From NCBI GenBank assembly GCA_963585895.1, contig OY757904.1, positions 5,445,515-5,509,514 on the forward strand: a stretch of DNA of 64,000 nucleotides, in the 5' to 3' direction. Of this stretch, positions 12,065 through 24,703 are shown one piece after another. This stretch comes from Sepioteuthis lessoniana (Eukaryota > Mollusca > Cephalopoda > Myopsida > Loliginidae). The notes under the pieces are model-generated. The model was given only the letters and a program-made list of their open reading frames with translations. It made no database searches and was not told where the DNA came from. Position numbers and translations under genes: made by a program. How positions within the stretch are numbered: the first letter of the stretch is position 1; each line of letters starts with the position of its first letter.

Positions 12065-13474
12065 CCCGTGCATTCTCACGTCTAGTAGTAAACCCACAAC
12101 CTTGGGTTGAGGTCTCTTGCCAATCGACCATATTAGGATATATTCTATTATACTCGTAGAATATACGGTATTAACGCCTCCTGATACAAGCAGGCGTAAT
12201 GCATCATTAGACTTATTGCAATAAATGTTAGCTTATGTTTCTATTTGAAAGGGCTTTAAAGATAATGAACAGGAATTCAGTGGGTATAATTGGCTGAAAA
12301 GAAAATGAAAGACGCTTGCGCTAATGATGACTATAAAACAAACTTCGAGATAATATCAGGTATTAGATGTAACTGATTTAGTTTCCTAAACCTAAAGCAT
12401 CCATTAATTCTTTAATCTGTTTTTATTTTCTATCTTTCTTCTCCCTGATACTTTTCTTGTGCTGACTACTAATGTACATTTTCTGAGGATTTTTGAAGGT
12501 CTAAGGTATATACACTTATCTATTAGCCACTTGTCTCCCAATTTCAATTCTTTTGATCTGATCTATATCCCCGTCATTGATCTTGCTTTTCTCGTCATTG
12601 AACTCTCTATTTCAGCACTTATCCGATTCCAGTACTTACGAGGGTCGATCTTGTGTTTCCTTAATTTGTCTATGAAGAAAAGTTGATTATTATAATATCC
12701 TTACTCAGATTCTTTTTCAGAAGTGTTTGTCCTTGTCTCACAACTTTGATATTTTTTAACATCTTCGGCTTTCCTAAATGTACATATCTTCATATCCTCT
12801 AGGCTATCCGTTGAGTTATAAATATTTCCTTACCTCTGGAGTTGGACCGATCTTTGACTATATTTTTCTCTCGGGTATTTTTCCTCTTGGCGATTTTGTC
12901 TACCTTTCGTCGCATTACCATGTAACCTTCCATCAGAGGACATTCGAGACGTTATCGGAGTTTTTGGCGCTGGCATTACCATTTTTCCCACCATATTATG
13001 TTTTACATTGGAAACACTGTCAAATCTTTCTTAGTCTATGGATTTGGCTAGCATTGTTTTGTGCATTAGCTTCTCTTCCTCAGGAATATTCTATTCAAAT
13101 GATGTTTCCCATTCGCATTTGTTTGATGTGACACTTTATCACTGTGTTCGTCAGTTGGTCAGTGATAAACGGCTTGTTTTTTCAAAAATTATATAATAGA
13201 GTTTCTCTCATTTATCTAATTTCCCACGCTTTTTTTTTTTTCATTTCTGTGTTTATTTTCCTAATTTTAAACTAATAAACAAGATGAGTGCAAAAACAAA
13301 TTGCTGTGGTTTGAGCGCCATCTAGGATTTCACTGTCCTCTTGCAATGAGGAGTATACAGAGAATATGCCGGTGAGAAAGGAAATATCTTGAGTTAATAT
13401 GATGTCAAAATACTTATAAACGCATTTCAATAAGTTTTAATGTGGAGGTCATTTGAAATCGAAGTGTACTTTTA
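12065..13474. other. Unassigned interior of putative gypsy element
   Basis: The plus-strand frames at 12459-12686 and 12778-13131 look membrane-like but are TTC/TTT-rich antisense of A-rich sequence. Minus-strand reading gives Lys/Arg-rich fragments broken by many stops. By position this should contain the integrase end of the element, but no HHCC or DDE signature could be confirmed. Confidence 0.35.
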
Positions 13475-13518
13475 TGCTTACCCAGTATTTTGCCTTTGTA
13501 CGTGCCCTTTCTATCAAC
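13475..13518 (-). pseudogene. Possible integrase zinc-region trace
   Basis: Minus-strand reading gives LIERARTKAKYWVSI, which resembles the Arg-rich, Tyr-Trp segment upstream of the CxxC pair in Ty3/gypsy integrases. The trace is short and isolated. It is listed only because it falls in the expected order after RT and RNase H. Confidence 0.25.
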
Positions 13519-14012
13519 GTTGTTTTTCTTTCTTCGTATTAGTTCTCATGCGAATAAAAGCAGGATGCTATTTTTCTGACCTTATTATATGATATTGGTC
13601 ACTCTAGTATAGTCGGTGTGGTTTTAGGATGCTCTCTACCAACAGAATAACGTCCCCGTTGTATAGCAGTTAATACGGAGAAAGCTCGGTTGTTTTGTTA
13701 ACGCTAAATCTGCTAATAGGTTTCTAGCATGATATAGGTTTGCTAACAAATCGTTCGATTTTAAAAAAAAAAAAAAAACGGCCAGAAAAACTTACGGTAT
13801 CATATGAAATGTTTTTCTATGCCTATACGGACATTGACATTATTGTACTAAAATGTAAAGGGATGTATCGTCAAATAGTCGGTTCATAATTTGCTCGTGA
13901 CAGATAATATACTCTACATTGTCTATAATAATAAACTGTTGATTCTAACTTGATGGCTTTGCCCCTATTTTCCGTTTAGTCCCAAAGAGCTCATGTTCAA
14001 CATCTTCCTTCA

Positions 14013-14013
<1 letters not shown>

Positions 14014-14052
<39 letters not shown>
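14014..14052. repeat. (TA)n microsatellite
   Basis: A pure TA run. Confidence 0.95.
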
Positions 14053-14321
14053 TAGGAAGCAAGAGTTATTCACTTATTGCTTTCGAGGTTTCCTCCACTT
14101 TATACGATGCGAACAGTCACGGTTCGATATGATTGGAATTAAGAATGTCCTATATTCTAACTCTATTTGCTTCTCACCTTCTACCTCAAAAATGTCTACT
14201 GTTCCTTATATTTTTGACTTTGAGGATATTGTATCCTATAATTGTAGCCAACAATGGCTATAGCCTACAACTGTTTCTTCTTATTCTGCATGGGTGAATC
14301 GATCAAGTTTTTCAAAGACTT

Positions 14322-14487
14322 TTAGTTAATGTATATCGTAAATTTCGTGCTATGAATGAAATGGCTTGGCTTTGCTAATACTAATTTATCATAAAAACCT
14401 CTTTTTTCTGTTGTCTCTAATCGCCTCTGGGCATTGCTTAGTTTGTAAGATAGGAAGTATTTGGGTTTTTCTGCTTTCCTTTTCTCT
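14322..14487 (-). pseudogene. Ty3/gypsy RNase H domain remnant
   Basis: The minus-strand frame contains PKYFLSYKLSNAQRRLETTE and, after a gap, HSTKFTIYIN. This matches the usual RNase H order in Ty3/gypsy pol: YxSxKLxxAxxxYxTTE, then a hydrophobic stretch, then GRKFTIYTDH. The final catalytic Asp of TDH is replaced by Asn. It lies 3' of the RT remnant at 15005-15640 on the same strand, as expected for gypsy pol, and a SINE separates the two. Confidence 0.6.
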
Positions 14488-14673
14488 GTACGAGTCAGAA
14501 CTCCAGTCACGCTATTTCGTTCCCTTTTGAAATAATGCCCATGTAAAAAGTTATGAATCCCCTATCTTATCCCCCAGATATCGGTTAAATAGTACAACAA
14601 CTGTTCTCAAACTAAGACAGATTTGGTAATAGATAACCCACGAATGCTGATATGCCATTAAACAATAAAATCA
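14488..14673 (+). repeat. tRNA-derived SINE (family S1), 5'-truncated
   Basis: It begins near the B-box-like GAGTCAGAACTCCAGTCACG and continues with GGTTAAATAGTACAACAAC, a TAATAGATAACCCACGAATG block and TTGATATGCCATTAAAC-type 3' sequence (CTGATATGCCATTAAAC here). It lies between the RNase H and RT remnants of the gypsy element. Confidence 0.72.
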
Positions 14674-15004
14674 ACCTCTTCACCTTTTCGTCAAACACCT
14701 ACTGTGTAAGGCATGTAACTAATGGTAGATCAGGGTTAATAATCTCTATTACGGTTTGGGTATGCAATTGTTATCCACTTTGATAGTATTTTCTTTACTC
14801 CTCATTATATTTTCTTAATGAATTGATGAGAGGTTATACTAGTTTAGAAAAACCTAAATGAACGATGATATGAGCGCATGCTTATAAAATCTTTTAATTA
14901 CTGCTGCTGCTGTCGAAACCGACAGTATTATTTTTATCTTATCTCTATTTGGTTAAATTCTCTTTGCATAATCTTAAGTATTGAGTATCTTCTAAAATTC
15001 ACAT

Positions 15005-15640
15005 TTCGAAGACTTCATCCAGAGATTCTATCCCTCAAACTATTCAAAATTTCTTGAAAATGACCCAAACGATGTTCTACCCAATTGGATGATATCAAAT
15101 GATCATCCAAGAATAATAGGGTATGATCCTCTCGTACCTGAAGGATGACATATAATTCCTGAAATATACCGGGTGCGTTAGCCAACCTAAATCCCCTAAC
15201 ATTAAAATGAAAGTTCTCGATGACAATTAAATGTAGTTTCTTCTTTGTTATCTTCATGCAGTTCCACTTGCCAATACTCAAACTTTAAATCTAGCATCGA
15301 AAAATATCTAGCTCCACATGCTAGTGTATTGGAAATTTACTAAGCTTCTTGCTTAGATGTGACACAAGGCCATATGAAAGGGGCACCCAATGAGACTCGA
15401 ACTCACTCGTGTAGGTTTGCACCACATGCTAGTGTATTGTCAATAGTATGTAGTCGTTATGTTTGGTAATTTTTTTATTGCTCCTAAATCCACTTTTATT
15501 TTGTTACTACCATCTTTCTTCTATACTAATACTACTGGAAAGTCCCATTGGCGCGAAGATCTTTCAATAACTCCTGTGTCAACCATTTCATCCGGGGTTT
15601 CTAAAAACATTTTTACTGTATAAGTGGATGGATATACTGG
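15005..15640 (-). pseudogene. Ty3/gypsy reverse-transcriptase remnant, interrupted
   Basis: Reading 5' to 3' from 15640, minus-strand traces are ETPDEMVDTGVIERSSRQWD and FPVVLV, then KKDGSNKIKVDL, then IDNTLACG (interrupted by a 90-bp insertion), then ARYFSMLDLKFEYWQVELHE, then FHFNVRGFRLANAPGIFQEL, LLFLDDHLISSN and HRLGHFQEILNSL. These are successive Ty3/gypsy RT motifs. The fingers motif, the FxxxPFGLxNAPxxFQ motif and the catalytic LDD are all recognisable, although PFGL has become RGFRL. The 88-codon open frame at 15015-15281 is the intact part. Frameshifts and stops elsewhere make it a pseudogene. Confidence 0.75.
15314..15439 (-). mobile_element. 90-bp tRNA-like insertion with 18-bp TSD inside gypsy RT
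   Basis: CCACATGCTAGTGTATTG occurs at 15314-15331 and again, identically, at 15422-15439. The 90 bp between them contain, on the minus strand, GTGAGTTCGAGTCTC, a B-box/T-arm-like sequence. Removing the insert and one repeat rejoins the RT reading IDNTLACG to ARYFSMLDL, a gypsy RT signature, so the duplication was made within coding sequence. It is either a short SINE or a retroposed tRNA fragment; no A tail is obvious. Confidence 0.7.
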
Positions 15641-16674
15641 GGAGTTTTATGGGTGCATGATCTCCCGTGTCGATGCACATGTTTATCGTGTTTGTCCAAT
15701 CATATTACTAACAAACTTTCACCATAAGTGTTTTACTTCATATGTACAACGTCCATCGTCTTGTAGTCTGTTCTCATCCTTACATGCATGTACTAACAAG
15801 CTTTGATTTTACCGGATGATTCAGGCTAATTATGGGCGCAGCATAGATATCTAATGTTAAATATTTGTGCTTGATTTTCAGAGATCCCAAGTAAAAAAAA
15901 ATTGCATTCTGTTTTAACAAAGCTAATCCTAGTTTTGTATAATATTTCTATTTAGGTTTTGCATGACACGAAAAGGTGAAAAATAGGATTGTCCTTACTT
16001 AATTCAGGTCTGTATTTCAAAGATCAGTACACTCGCCTATTTAGACCAAAAACTTCTGCGCCCGTTCATACTAATGTTCTATATTTCTTACCAAACAAAA
16101 CAATGACAGGATTGGTGAGTCTGTCGCACCGATTATATGCGTCTCTACATTCTTATTACGATCGTTAGGCGCTCTAGGAGCGGATGATCTTTGTTTCCCG
16201 ACACTCTGTGAGCAAACTCTCATTATTTGTGAGCTTTCTGAGCAGATTGCTAGCAGCGAATATTCCACCACACACTGTATCTTGGTTATTTCCATCACCA
16301 CGTTGTCTGTGGTTCATTCACTGTCAATCACGTTGATTTGGATAGCTCCCGCTGGTTGTAGAAATATTCCTACTCCCGTTACTCCTCTATCTGGTTCCTT
16401 TATCTTGCATAGCATATTTCCATGGGTTCATAGGCATCTCCAACTTCGGAATCTACTCCAAGTCTGATCTTCCATTTATTTTCGGTTACTGCCTTTTAAT
16501 ACGCCACTTCAAATGTTTCTGGCGGACCTCTAAGGGCCGAATTTTTTTATTTCCATAAATACTAAACCCCTCATAAAATTCACCAAGTTGCCTCCATACT
16601 TCTGCCTCTGTCCGATTTGTCCCTACATATGCTTTGCATGATAGATTTAGAAATACTTCCATATTTGGAAGTAT

Positions 16675-16675
<1 letters not shown>
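15641..16675 (-). pseudogene. Degenerate gag/protease region of gypsy element
   Basis: The region lies upstream of RT on the same strand. Around 16040-16080 the minus strand reads RTLV-stop-TGAEVFGL, resembling the aspartic-protease LVDTGAxxSxL motif with the catalytic Asp lost at a stop. A frame at 16071-16301 and the TC-repeat-bearing frame at 16580-16798 could be gag remnants, but no CCHC knuckle is convincing. The assignment rests mainly on order and spacing. Confidence 0.35.

Positions 16676-16717
<42 letters not shown>
16676..16717. repeat. (TC)n microsatellite
   Basis: A pure TC run followed by a short (TG)4. Confidence 0.95.
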
Positions 16718-16723
<6 letters not shown>

Positions 16724-17265
16724 TATTGTGTGTGTGTGAGTGTCCGTTATCTGCTTACAGTATTCGGATATAGTTGCATTTAAAGCTCGCCATATCAATC
16801 AACTATCCCTAACCAACAATATATGAACATAAGTCACAATCAGTCCTTTTGAGATGATTACCACTGCGAAGACTTATAGTTCATCTGGGGCGTTAATCAT
16901 CGTAAAACATCGTTCCATTTTTCTGCCATTCCCCTTACCCACCATATTTCATTAATCGAGCATGTATATTTTTAAATAATGAATCAGCTCTCAATGATCA
17001 AGAGGCGAATCAGCAACATTTTTATATCCTCTGTTATACTGTAAACAAAATCGACTAAGAATTGGGGTTTCATTACCTCAGCAAGAAGAAACGACAGCGC
17101 GGAAAAATTAATGACCATGGATGTGGTTTCTTCTCGGGTTGTATTGCATGAAACAAAGGTGTTTTCTGTGGCCAAGTCATCGATGACTGATAAATCAATG
17201 AAAGTGCTGAACAGATAATCTAGTGTGCGAGGAAAAATACAAAAACAATTCAAATCAAATTTAAG
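16718..17265. other. Unassigned sequence (5' part of putative gypsy element)
   Basis: A minus-strand 89-codon frame at 16984-17253 is not recognised. No primer-binding site complementary to a tRNA end could be fixed next to the putative LTR. Confidence 0.35.
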
Positions 17266-17690
17266 ACATTCTGTTCTTTATTTCTTTTTGTTTAGTAAAT
17301 GAGGCCATGGAAATATATGGAAATTGTGATGGACACTGAATATTCGAGTGGAAATATGACAGTATTACTTTGATCAAAGGGGAGAAATCTCGGATCTTTT
17401 GAGTGGTTGTTTGTTTCTTCATCCACACTAAGATGTCCCGCAATTCTGTCCCAAGCCAAAAGGACACCCGACTTCTTTTATAGGGCTTTTCAGAACTGAA
17501 CCCGAAATTCTGTCTGAGTAGATGGTATATTTGACCCGCTCTTGCGACCACTTAGATGACTAATGATATCAGCATATGTCGACAACTTTCATTAATCATT
17601 GTTTTCTCTTTTAGGTATCAAATAAAACGTATTTTATTGCATACAGCCTACCAGTTAAGATTTTAACTTTGTAAAATCATTTTTCTTCCG
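17266..17690 (-). repeat. Possible 5' LTR of the degenerate Ty3/gypsy element
   Basis: This is the partner of 9338-9760, in direct orientation and colinear over about 400 bp with many substitutions and small gaps. It contains the same minus-strand AATAAAA. It sits on the 5' side of the minus-strand gag-RT-RNase H traces. The 96-codon minus-strand frame here is probably incidental, since the partner copy does not keep it open. Confidence 0.4.
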
Positions 17691-20261
17691 GTTGCTGGCA
17701 TTTTAAAATTATGTATTTGTTCGTAACCCGCAACTACTTCACGTGAGCACTCGTTTACATAATTTCAATACATCAACCAAGAAGCTAAAAACAGGCATTT
17801 AAAAATGTAACTAATTTCGATTACGATGTACCCCCAGCCCTCCCTTGATGTAGCCCCCGTAATTTTATTTGGTACCAGACGATTGTAATGTAGTACTCTT
17901 CACCATACCCTCAGCATCCATCTATGATTGATAGGGACAGGTCAAAAGTACAATTGCCACTAAACCAAGATGACAACGATATTTTTCATTGCTTTCCAAC
18001 AGACAGACATTCGTTGTCACGGTGGTCATGCATGTATTTCTAAAAGGAATTATTTTCTTATGATTTTTATCAATTGCCGTAATATATTATGATTTGTTTT
18101 AGGCAATATAGGTACCTTTGTATTAATTTTTTGTTATATCAATTACTTTTTGGAATAGAAAAGTGTAATTTAGAATGGCACACCATTTGCTTTATGGAGA
18201 CCGTTGTCTTTTCGGAACTTTCAACGAATGAAAGAAATTTGGATAATTTTTTGACGTTAAGAAGACGTATTTACCTTATACAAGACCGAGAAACAGATTT
18301 CTTGGGAATTCTCGCGAATGGTAAACGTGAATGGTAGGCAACATACGTTATTTAATTAGTGACTTCGTTTGTATTTGTAATGATCAAATGATTATTATGG
18401 GAAAATCGTGACAGCGCGAAGAGAGGAATAGAAGAAAGTATAAACTCTGTTGAAATAGTCCCTTAATGAGACAAATGTTCCATAAGAAAATAAAAAAAGC
18501 TCCGCTTTGACTTAAGTACGGATTTTTTTTCTTGGAAGATGGAAGGGATTAATTTTGTCTTCTCAGTTGCATCTAAAATGTTTGATTTCTTATTTTTGGG
18601 GGTTTTGGCGTCGATAATAGAAGGAAAGGAAAGGAAAGATGAGAAAATGCAAACAACAATAATGGCAAATACAGGGTAATGCGGTGGTCACCAGTACCCG
18701 GCTATGGTAGATGTGATTGACAAGGGCATGTCAAAAATTCAATAGCTTGGATTCTGTGGAAAACGTAAGAGAACTCATTCATTGACCTGAGTAATCACTA
18801 GAATTTAAGTGATTCCAAAACATTTTAGATACAAACAGTTGGACTCAACTGATTTGGTACTAACGTTGAACCTATTCTCGTCGGAGGCGATTGATTTATT
18901 AAACCGGAAAGAACCATTTTTTTCCATCAAATAAAAAGATACCAAGCGTTCCTTTTGATAAGACCGGGCCATAGAAATAAACATGAGTGAATTTTCGAGA
19001 CACAGCATGTTTGGTGTTTCCCTCTTGTCGTCGGGGTCAAGTAACACCCTTCAAGTTTCTGACTATATCACGTAGTTCAACGCGGGAACAGAAGCTAAAA
19101 GAGTATGATTCCAAATTTCTCTATGTTACTATAAAAAAATTGTGACTCAGGTGAATGATAGTTTTCTTTTAGTAAATAAAATGAAGTCCTAAAATAAAAT
19201 TTTAATGCATGTGTTCTACTGTAAGCGGAATATATTATACTTGCTAAAGTATTCGTTTTCACCAGCTAAGTGACCAATACTTGTCCTCTACGGAGACTTA
19301 CAGACAAATATAAACATTCCGTTATATTTATTCTATTCTATTAAGCAATGTTTAATTCATAATTTTGTTCGTTAATGAAAGAATATACTCCGAATCCTAA
19401 TTGCTATTATAAAATATATATCCATATAATATTAAGGAGATTATCAATAATATATTTCAGATTAGCTCATGAAGTTTATGGTTTCTATTAAACATTTAAT
19501 CTAATTTGTTGAAAAAACACATATTTCTTTTCAACTTAAGTGATGCTTAAAACATCTATCTTGTTAATCCTTTCTATTATTGTCCGTGTTGTTAAACTGA
19601 AGAAGTATTTCATTTAATTATTTTTTAAATCAAATAAATACTGATAAACTAATTTGTAATGTTTGATCTAAGATGAATTATAATTTTAAGACAAATAATC
19701 CGTTAATATTTTTTCAAAAATTTGAAAATTTAAGTTAGTTACAAATTGATAAAGTTTCCTTCCGGTTATTGCTTATTATTAGAAACCAACTTTAATGAGA
19801 ATTTGTGTTTCTTTGTGAGGAATGAAAAAAACAAAAAAATTAACGCCAAAATTATCCTTAGGGTTAAAGTAGATTTTTCATTTTTCCTAATTTACAACCG
19901 ATCTTCTTTGCCGACAGCAAATCATTTTACTTGTAAGTTAATAACACCTTTTTTATTCAATGTATACCATTTTTGGTGTATCTATGTGTGAGTCTATTGA
20001 AAAAAGGCAAACAAATTCATTCAAATTATTTATATCGTTACTTCAAAGTGCATCTAGAATAAAGGATTTGATACAACTCTCCCCTTTTCGCCAATCCTTA
20101 AACATAGATTTTTGCGTGTATATTTCCTCGGCTATAAATTGAGAATTCCGACATTGCTCAACGGTAAGAGGGTTGCATTAGTTGAAATAATCGTAACTTT
20201 TTTTTTTTTTATCATGCATTGTTTTGAATAGAATATACTATTTTCTTTTAATATAGAAAAA
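17691..20261. other. Unassigned AT-rich sequence
   Basis: Several frames of 60-82 codons occur (for example 18089-18337 plus and 18805-19047 minus) with no recognisable domain, no consistent codon pattern and no supported splice structure. Nothing is called. Confidence 0.45.
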
Positions 20262-21361
<1,100 letters not shown>

Positions 21362-22256
21362 ATAATGATAATTGTATTGGATGTAATATCCGACAAAATT
21401 TTGAGAAATAGGACTTGTATTCATAAAATTTATGGTACAATTTCCTCTTTAACGTTTCGCTTTCCTAATACGATGATTTTAAAATTTATCTAGTAAGATA
21501 ATGAAAAGATGAAAAAATACTGAGACTGTTGTTCTGTTTGTCATAAGTGAACTCTTCGTGACGTTTTGTGTATGTATTAAGACTAGCTTTGTTTAATATA
21601 CCGCCTATCTGGTTAAAATGATATTAAAATAAGAGAAAGTTGGACTATATGAAGATTGGATAATGTAATAAAATGTAACATATACCTTTATTAGTATATC
21701 CAAATAGATTTTATAACAACTTAAAAATTAAACCAATAACACCAATTCAAAATATTTCATTTTAAGAAATTTCAGTTATGGAATCTATCTTTAAAATTGT
21801 TTGTGTTAAAAAGTATTCGCATAACGTCATGACATTTCCATATATGATGAATAAAACAACACTCAGTATTTTTTTAGCTTTTCGAAAATTTCTGGTTGTG
21901 CTTGAAAATGTTCGTATAATGAAGGAAACTTGACACAGGAAATAAAACAATTGCAATAACAAATTGATGATTTCAATATTATTTCTTACTGTAATAAATT
22001 ATAAAGAAGAAAAATTCATTCGAATTTTGGCTGATTAATGAAGTCAAACCTTTCAAAATTTTTAGTTTTTGACGTATTTTATCCAATATTCAGAAACGGA
22101 CTAGTCTAATGTTTCTTTCTATTTCCAAATCATTTCCTTTTAAAGATTTACATTCATAGAGCTTCTTTTCGTTAATCATAGCAAAGTCAAAAGAGAAAAT
22201 ACGGATGAAAAAATTTACAAAATCTCAGGAAGAAATAATATAACTTATGTATATGA
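21362..22256. other. Unassigned AT-rich sequence
   Basis: No recognisable features. The minus-strand 142-codon frame at 22187-22615 is antisense to a LINE remnant and is Phe/Leu-rich by composition. Confidence 0.5.
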
Positions 22257-22545
22257 ATTCTGTCAAACTCTTCACCAAAAATAAAAACGAACTGGAAACA
22301 GTAAAACAAAAAGTTATAATCATCAGCTAAGACCAAGGGATGAAATTTGAAATTGAGAAATGATCGATGCTCCTGCTGAATAAAGGAAAAACGAGAAAGA
22401 ACAGAAGAAAGAGAACTACACAATGAGGAAAACATCAAATTTTTCAGAAAAAAATGTAAGCCATGAATAACTGGGAATACTCGAAGTCGACACAACCAAA
22501 CTGAAAAAAAAAAACCCTGAAAGACAAGGAAACTGCCGGAAACCA
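22257..22545 (+). pseudogene. LINE-A copy 7: reverse-transcriptase fragment
   Basis: The plus-strand reading gives NSVKLFTKNKNELETVKQKV, then a stop and DQGMKFEIEK. With frameshifts it goes on to NIKFF and LGILEVDTTK-like traces. These align with DIKLFAKNEKELETL, DIGMEFGIEKC and YKYLGILEADTIKQ of the LINE-A family, that is, the segment just after the YxDD motif. It is heavily decayed and truncated at both ends. Confidence 0.55.
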
Positions 22546-22549
22546 AAAT

Positions 22550-22747
22550 TTGCAGTATGAACTTAATCAAAGGAAGTGTCCAAAGATGTTTCAAACTTTT
22601 ATTAAATTGGACCACGTAGAAGCTTTGAAATATGAGCTTCAGTACAAAAATATTGATGGCGATGAACAGGATCTTACATTTCAGAGATTTTATGGAAATA
22701 TGTTACCAGAAAAAGATAAGGATGAGAAATACCTAGGATTGTGTTGA
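22550..22747 (+). other. Unrecognised 65-codon open frame
   Basis: The frame has balanced, hydrophilic composition, unlike its low-complexity neighbours (for example LDHVEALKYELQ and DLTFQRFYGNMLPEKDKDEK). A TTTGCAG acceptor-like sequence lies just before it. It follows the LINE-A remnant and could be part of the same element or an unrelated exon-like piece. I do not recognise it and assign no function. Confidence 0.2.
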
Positions 22748-24448
22748 TACAACAATTCAAAAAGTCGAAAAATATGCAAAAAGTGATCAAAGATAAATTA
22801 ATTACAGAAGCCAATAACAGGAAAAACAAAGGTAAAATAGGAACGAACACTGCAGAAAAAATTGGTCAATCGAGAAAACAATAATTGGAAGAAAAATATC
22901 GAGTTAAACACGAAGGAATTGCGCATGAGATGACCTTGACATTGCTGCGCAGACGAAACACCTCGAGATAAATCAATGAATGAATAAAACAAGAATCATT
23001 CTACGAGTATCAATTATGAGAAACATGTTTGATTATAATAGAAAAAGACCTAGATATTGTATAACATTACTATTTCCATAATGAATTTTCCCACTTGCAG
23101 CAGTATATTAAATACAACGTTCCTTTTGTAATAAATGCCACTTTTTAAACACTCAAAAGTAGATTCTTGAAAGAAATTTACCGCTCGATTTAACCCCCGT
23201 GTAATTCACATACTATATAGGAAAGTTATAAAATTGATGGATTCGGCCAGAGGTTACACAGACTAAATTGAAAGGCTTGATAAGCTTTTTGTCGACACAT
23301 CTTGGCATTGATTATTTTTTCCATATCTCATTCTTAAGTTACTGTTTCCGTTCTAATAAATCTGAAACTTCGTTTTTCCCTTACTTTTTCATCTCCCTTC
23401 GGGTTTTTTGTTTGTTTTATTACCTTTTTTTTTTAAATTTCTCGTGTTTTAATTTCAGATATTTTCTTTATTTCCTTTTCTTTTGCTTCTAAACGTTTGC
23501 GCTCAAAATCGTTTATTACAATTATTGTACCGAGCAGTTGATTAATAAAACAGAGCCGGAGAGCAGGAATGGGCAGCTTGTGTCCCTTTTATGAGATATT
23601 CGTCTAACACGCTCAATTTCATTATATCAGCATAACATTTTTATTAAATTTTTTTTTCTTTCATTTCATTATCGCTCATTCACCCACGCTTTTATCTCGA
23701 TCGAGGTTTGGTGTAGTTTGGAGATTCACCGAATTATTAACCAATGAAAATTTGTTGTTTAAATTCTATGTTTTAAATTTCAAAATGTTTAATTTTTTCA
23801 CCAATTATAAGCGATTATTGCAGCAATTCTGAGAACGCCGGAAACCGTATTCAACTATGAGTATGCGGATATTGACAGGGAAGATTGGGGACAGTTTATC
23901 ATCATATTTCAAAGTGTGAGTGAATCAAGTTCTAAATATATATTTGATTTTAATTCTTAATTAAACCACCTGATAGTTCCATGAAAAATATGGAACCCCT
24001 CTTGAAATTATAAAATCAAAAGATGAAGGGGAGCCAATGATTCCTATTTTGTTAAAGTGTTGAAGAACATTGTGCCTTATATGTTCTTAATCTCTCGCCG
24101 TATTTAAAGAATCTAATCTGAATCTTTAACTACTAAATCTTCTGGGTAGGATTAATGAAAAAGTGAAATTTAAAATATCAGTAATAACCTGAAAGCAAGT
24201 TTCCCCAATAATCATCATCAGAAAATTAGAATAATTAAATAGGTTCCTTTTGTGCTTCAGTTTAAAGTTAAAAAACATTAAATGGTGTGTTTGATGTTCA
24301 TGGCATATCAACCTGTCTAGGATTATTGAAACCTTTCACCTGCTCGCGACCAGTCCTATCATTCTCATTGCTGCATCAATACACTGGTTCGCTCAGTCCT
24401 ACTGTGAAGTAACAAATGCAACAACGACAATACTGAGAGTACTCCTTT
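22748..24448. other. Unassigned AT-rich sequence
   Basis: No family match. The Phe-rich plus-strand frame 23268-23492 and others are compositional. Confidence 0.45.
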
Positions 24449-24703
24449 TATACCAGTTCTAAAAACCGGACATTGGCAAGATGGTTCGGGAGACCTGGGT
24501 TCAATCCCAGGTTGAGTCATACGAAAAACTCAAAAAACGGTGCTTGATGCCTTAGCAATATAAGGTATGGATCAAGGGTAAAGTGGAGCAAACAGAGAAA
24601 GGAGTAGCGCCTCCCCTACACCTTGGTGTAGTAGCAATCGAAAAGGGAAACCTTCGGATCACCCTCGAATAAGGTCGCCAACTTTACTTACTATACCAGT
24701 TCT
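24449..24703 (+). repeat. tRNA-derived SINE (family S2) with perfect 12-bp TSD
   Basis: TATACCAGTTCT occurs at 24449-24460 and 24692-24703 around a 231-bp insert. The head carries a B-box/T-arm CCTGGGTTCAATCCCAGG. The body has TTGATGCCTTAGCAATATA, GGATCAAGGGTAAAGTGGAG, CCTACACCTTGGTGTAGTAG, an AATCGAAAAGGGA block and CACCCTCGA. The 3' tail is ACTTTACTTA. Further copies lie at 57162-57428 (minus) and 59147-59372 (plus). Confidence 0.88.

Noticed and set aside
12778..13131. 117-codon frame that looks like a multi-pass membrane protein
   Set aside because: The Phe/Leu/Tyr richness follows from T-rich composition opposite an A-rich decayed element. No family motif, signal or splice support.
22187..22615. 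142-codon minus-strand frame rich in Phe and Leu
   Set aside because: It lies antisense to a LINE-A remnant readable on the plus strand.
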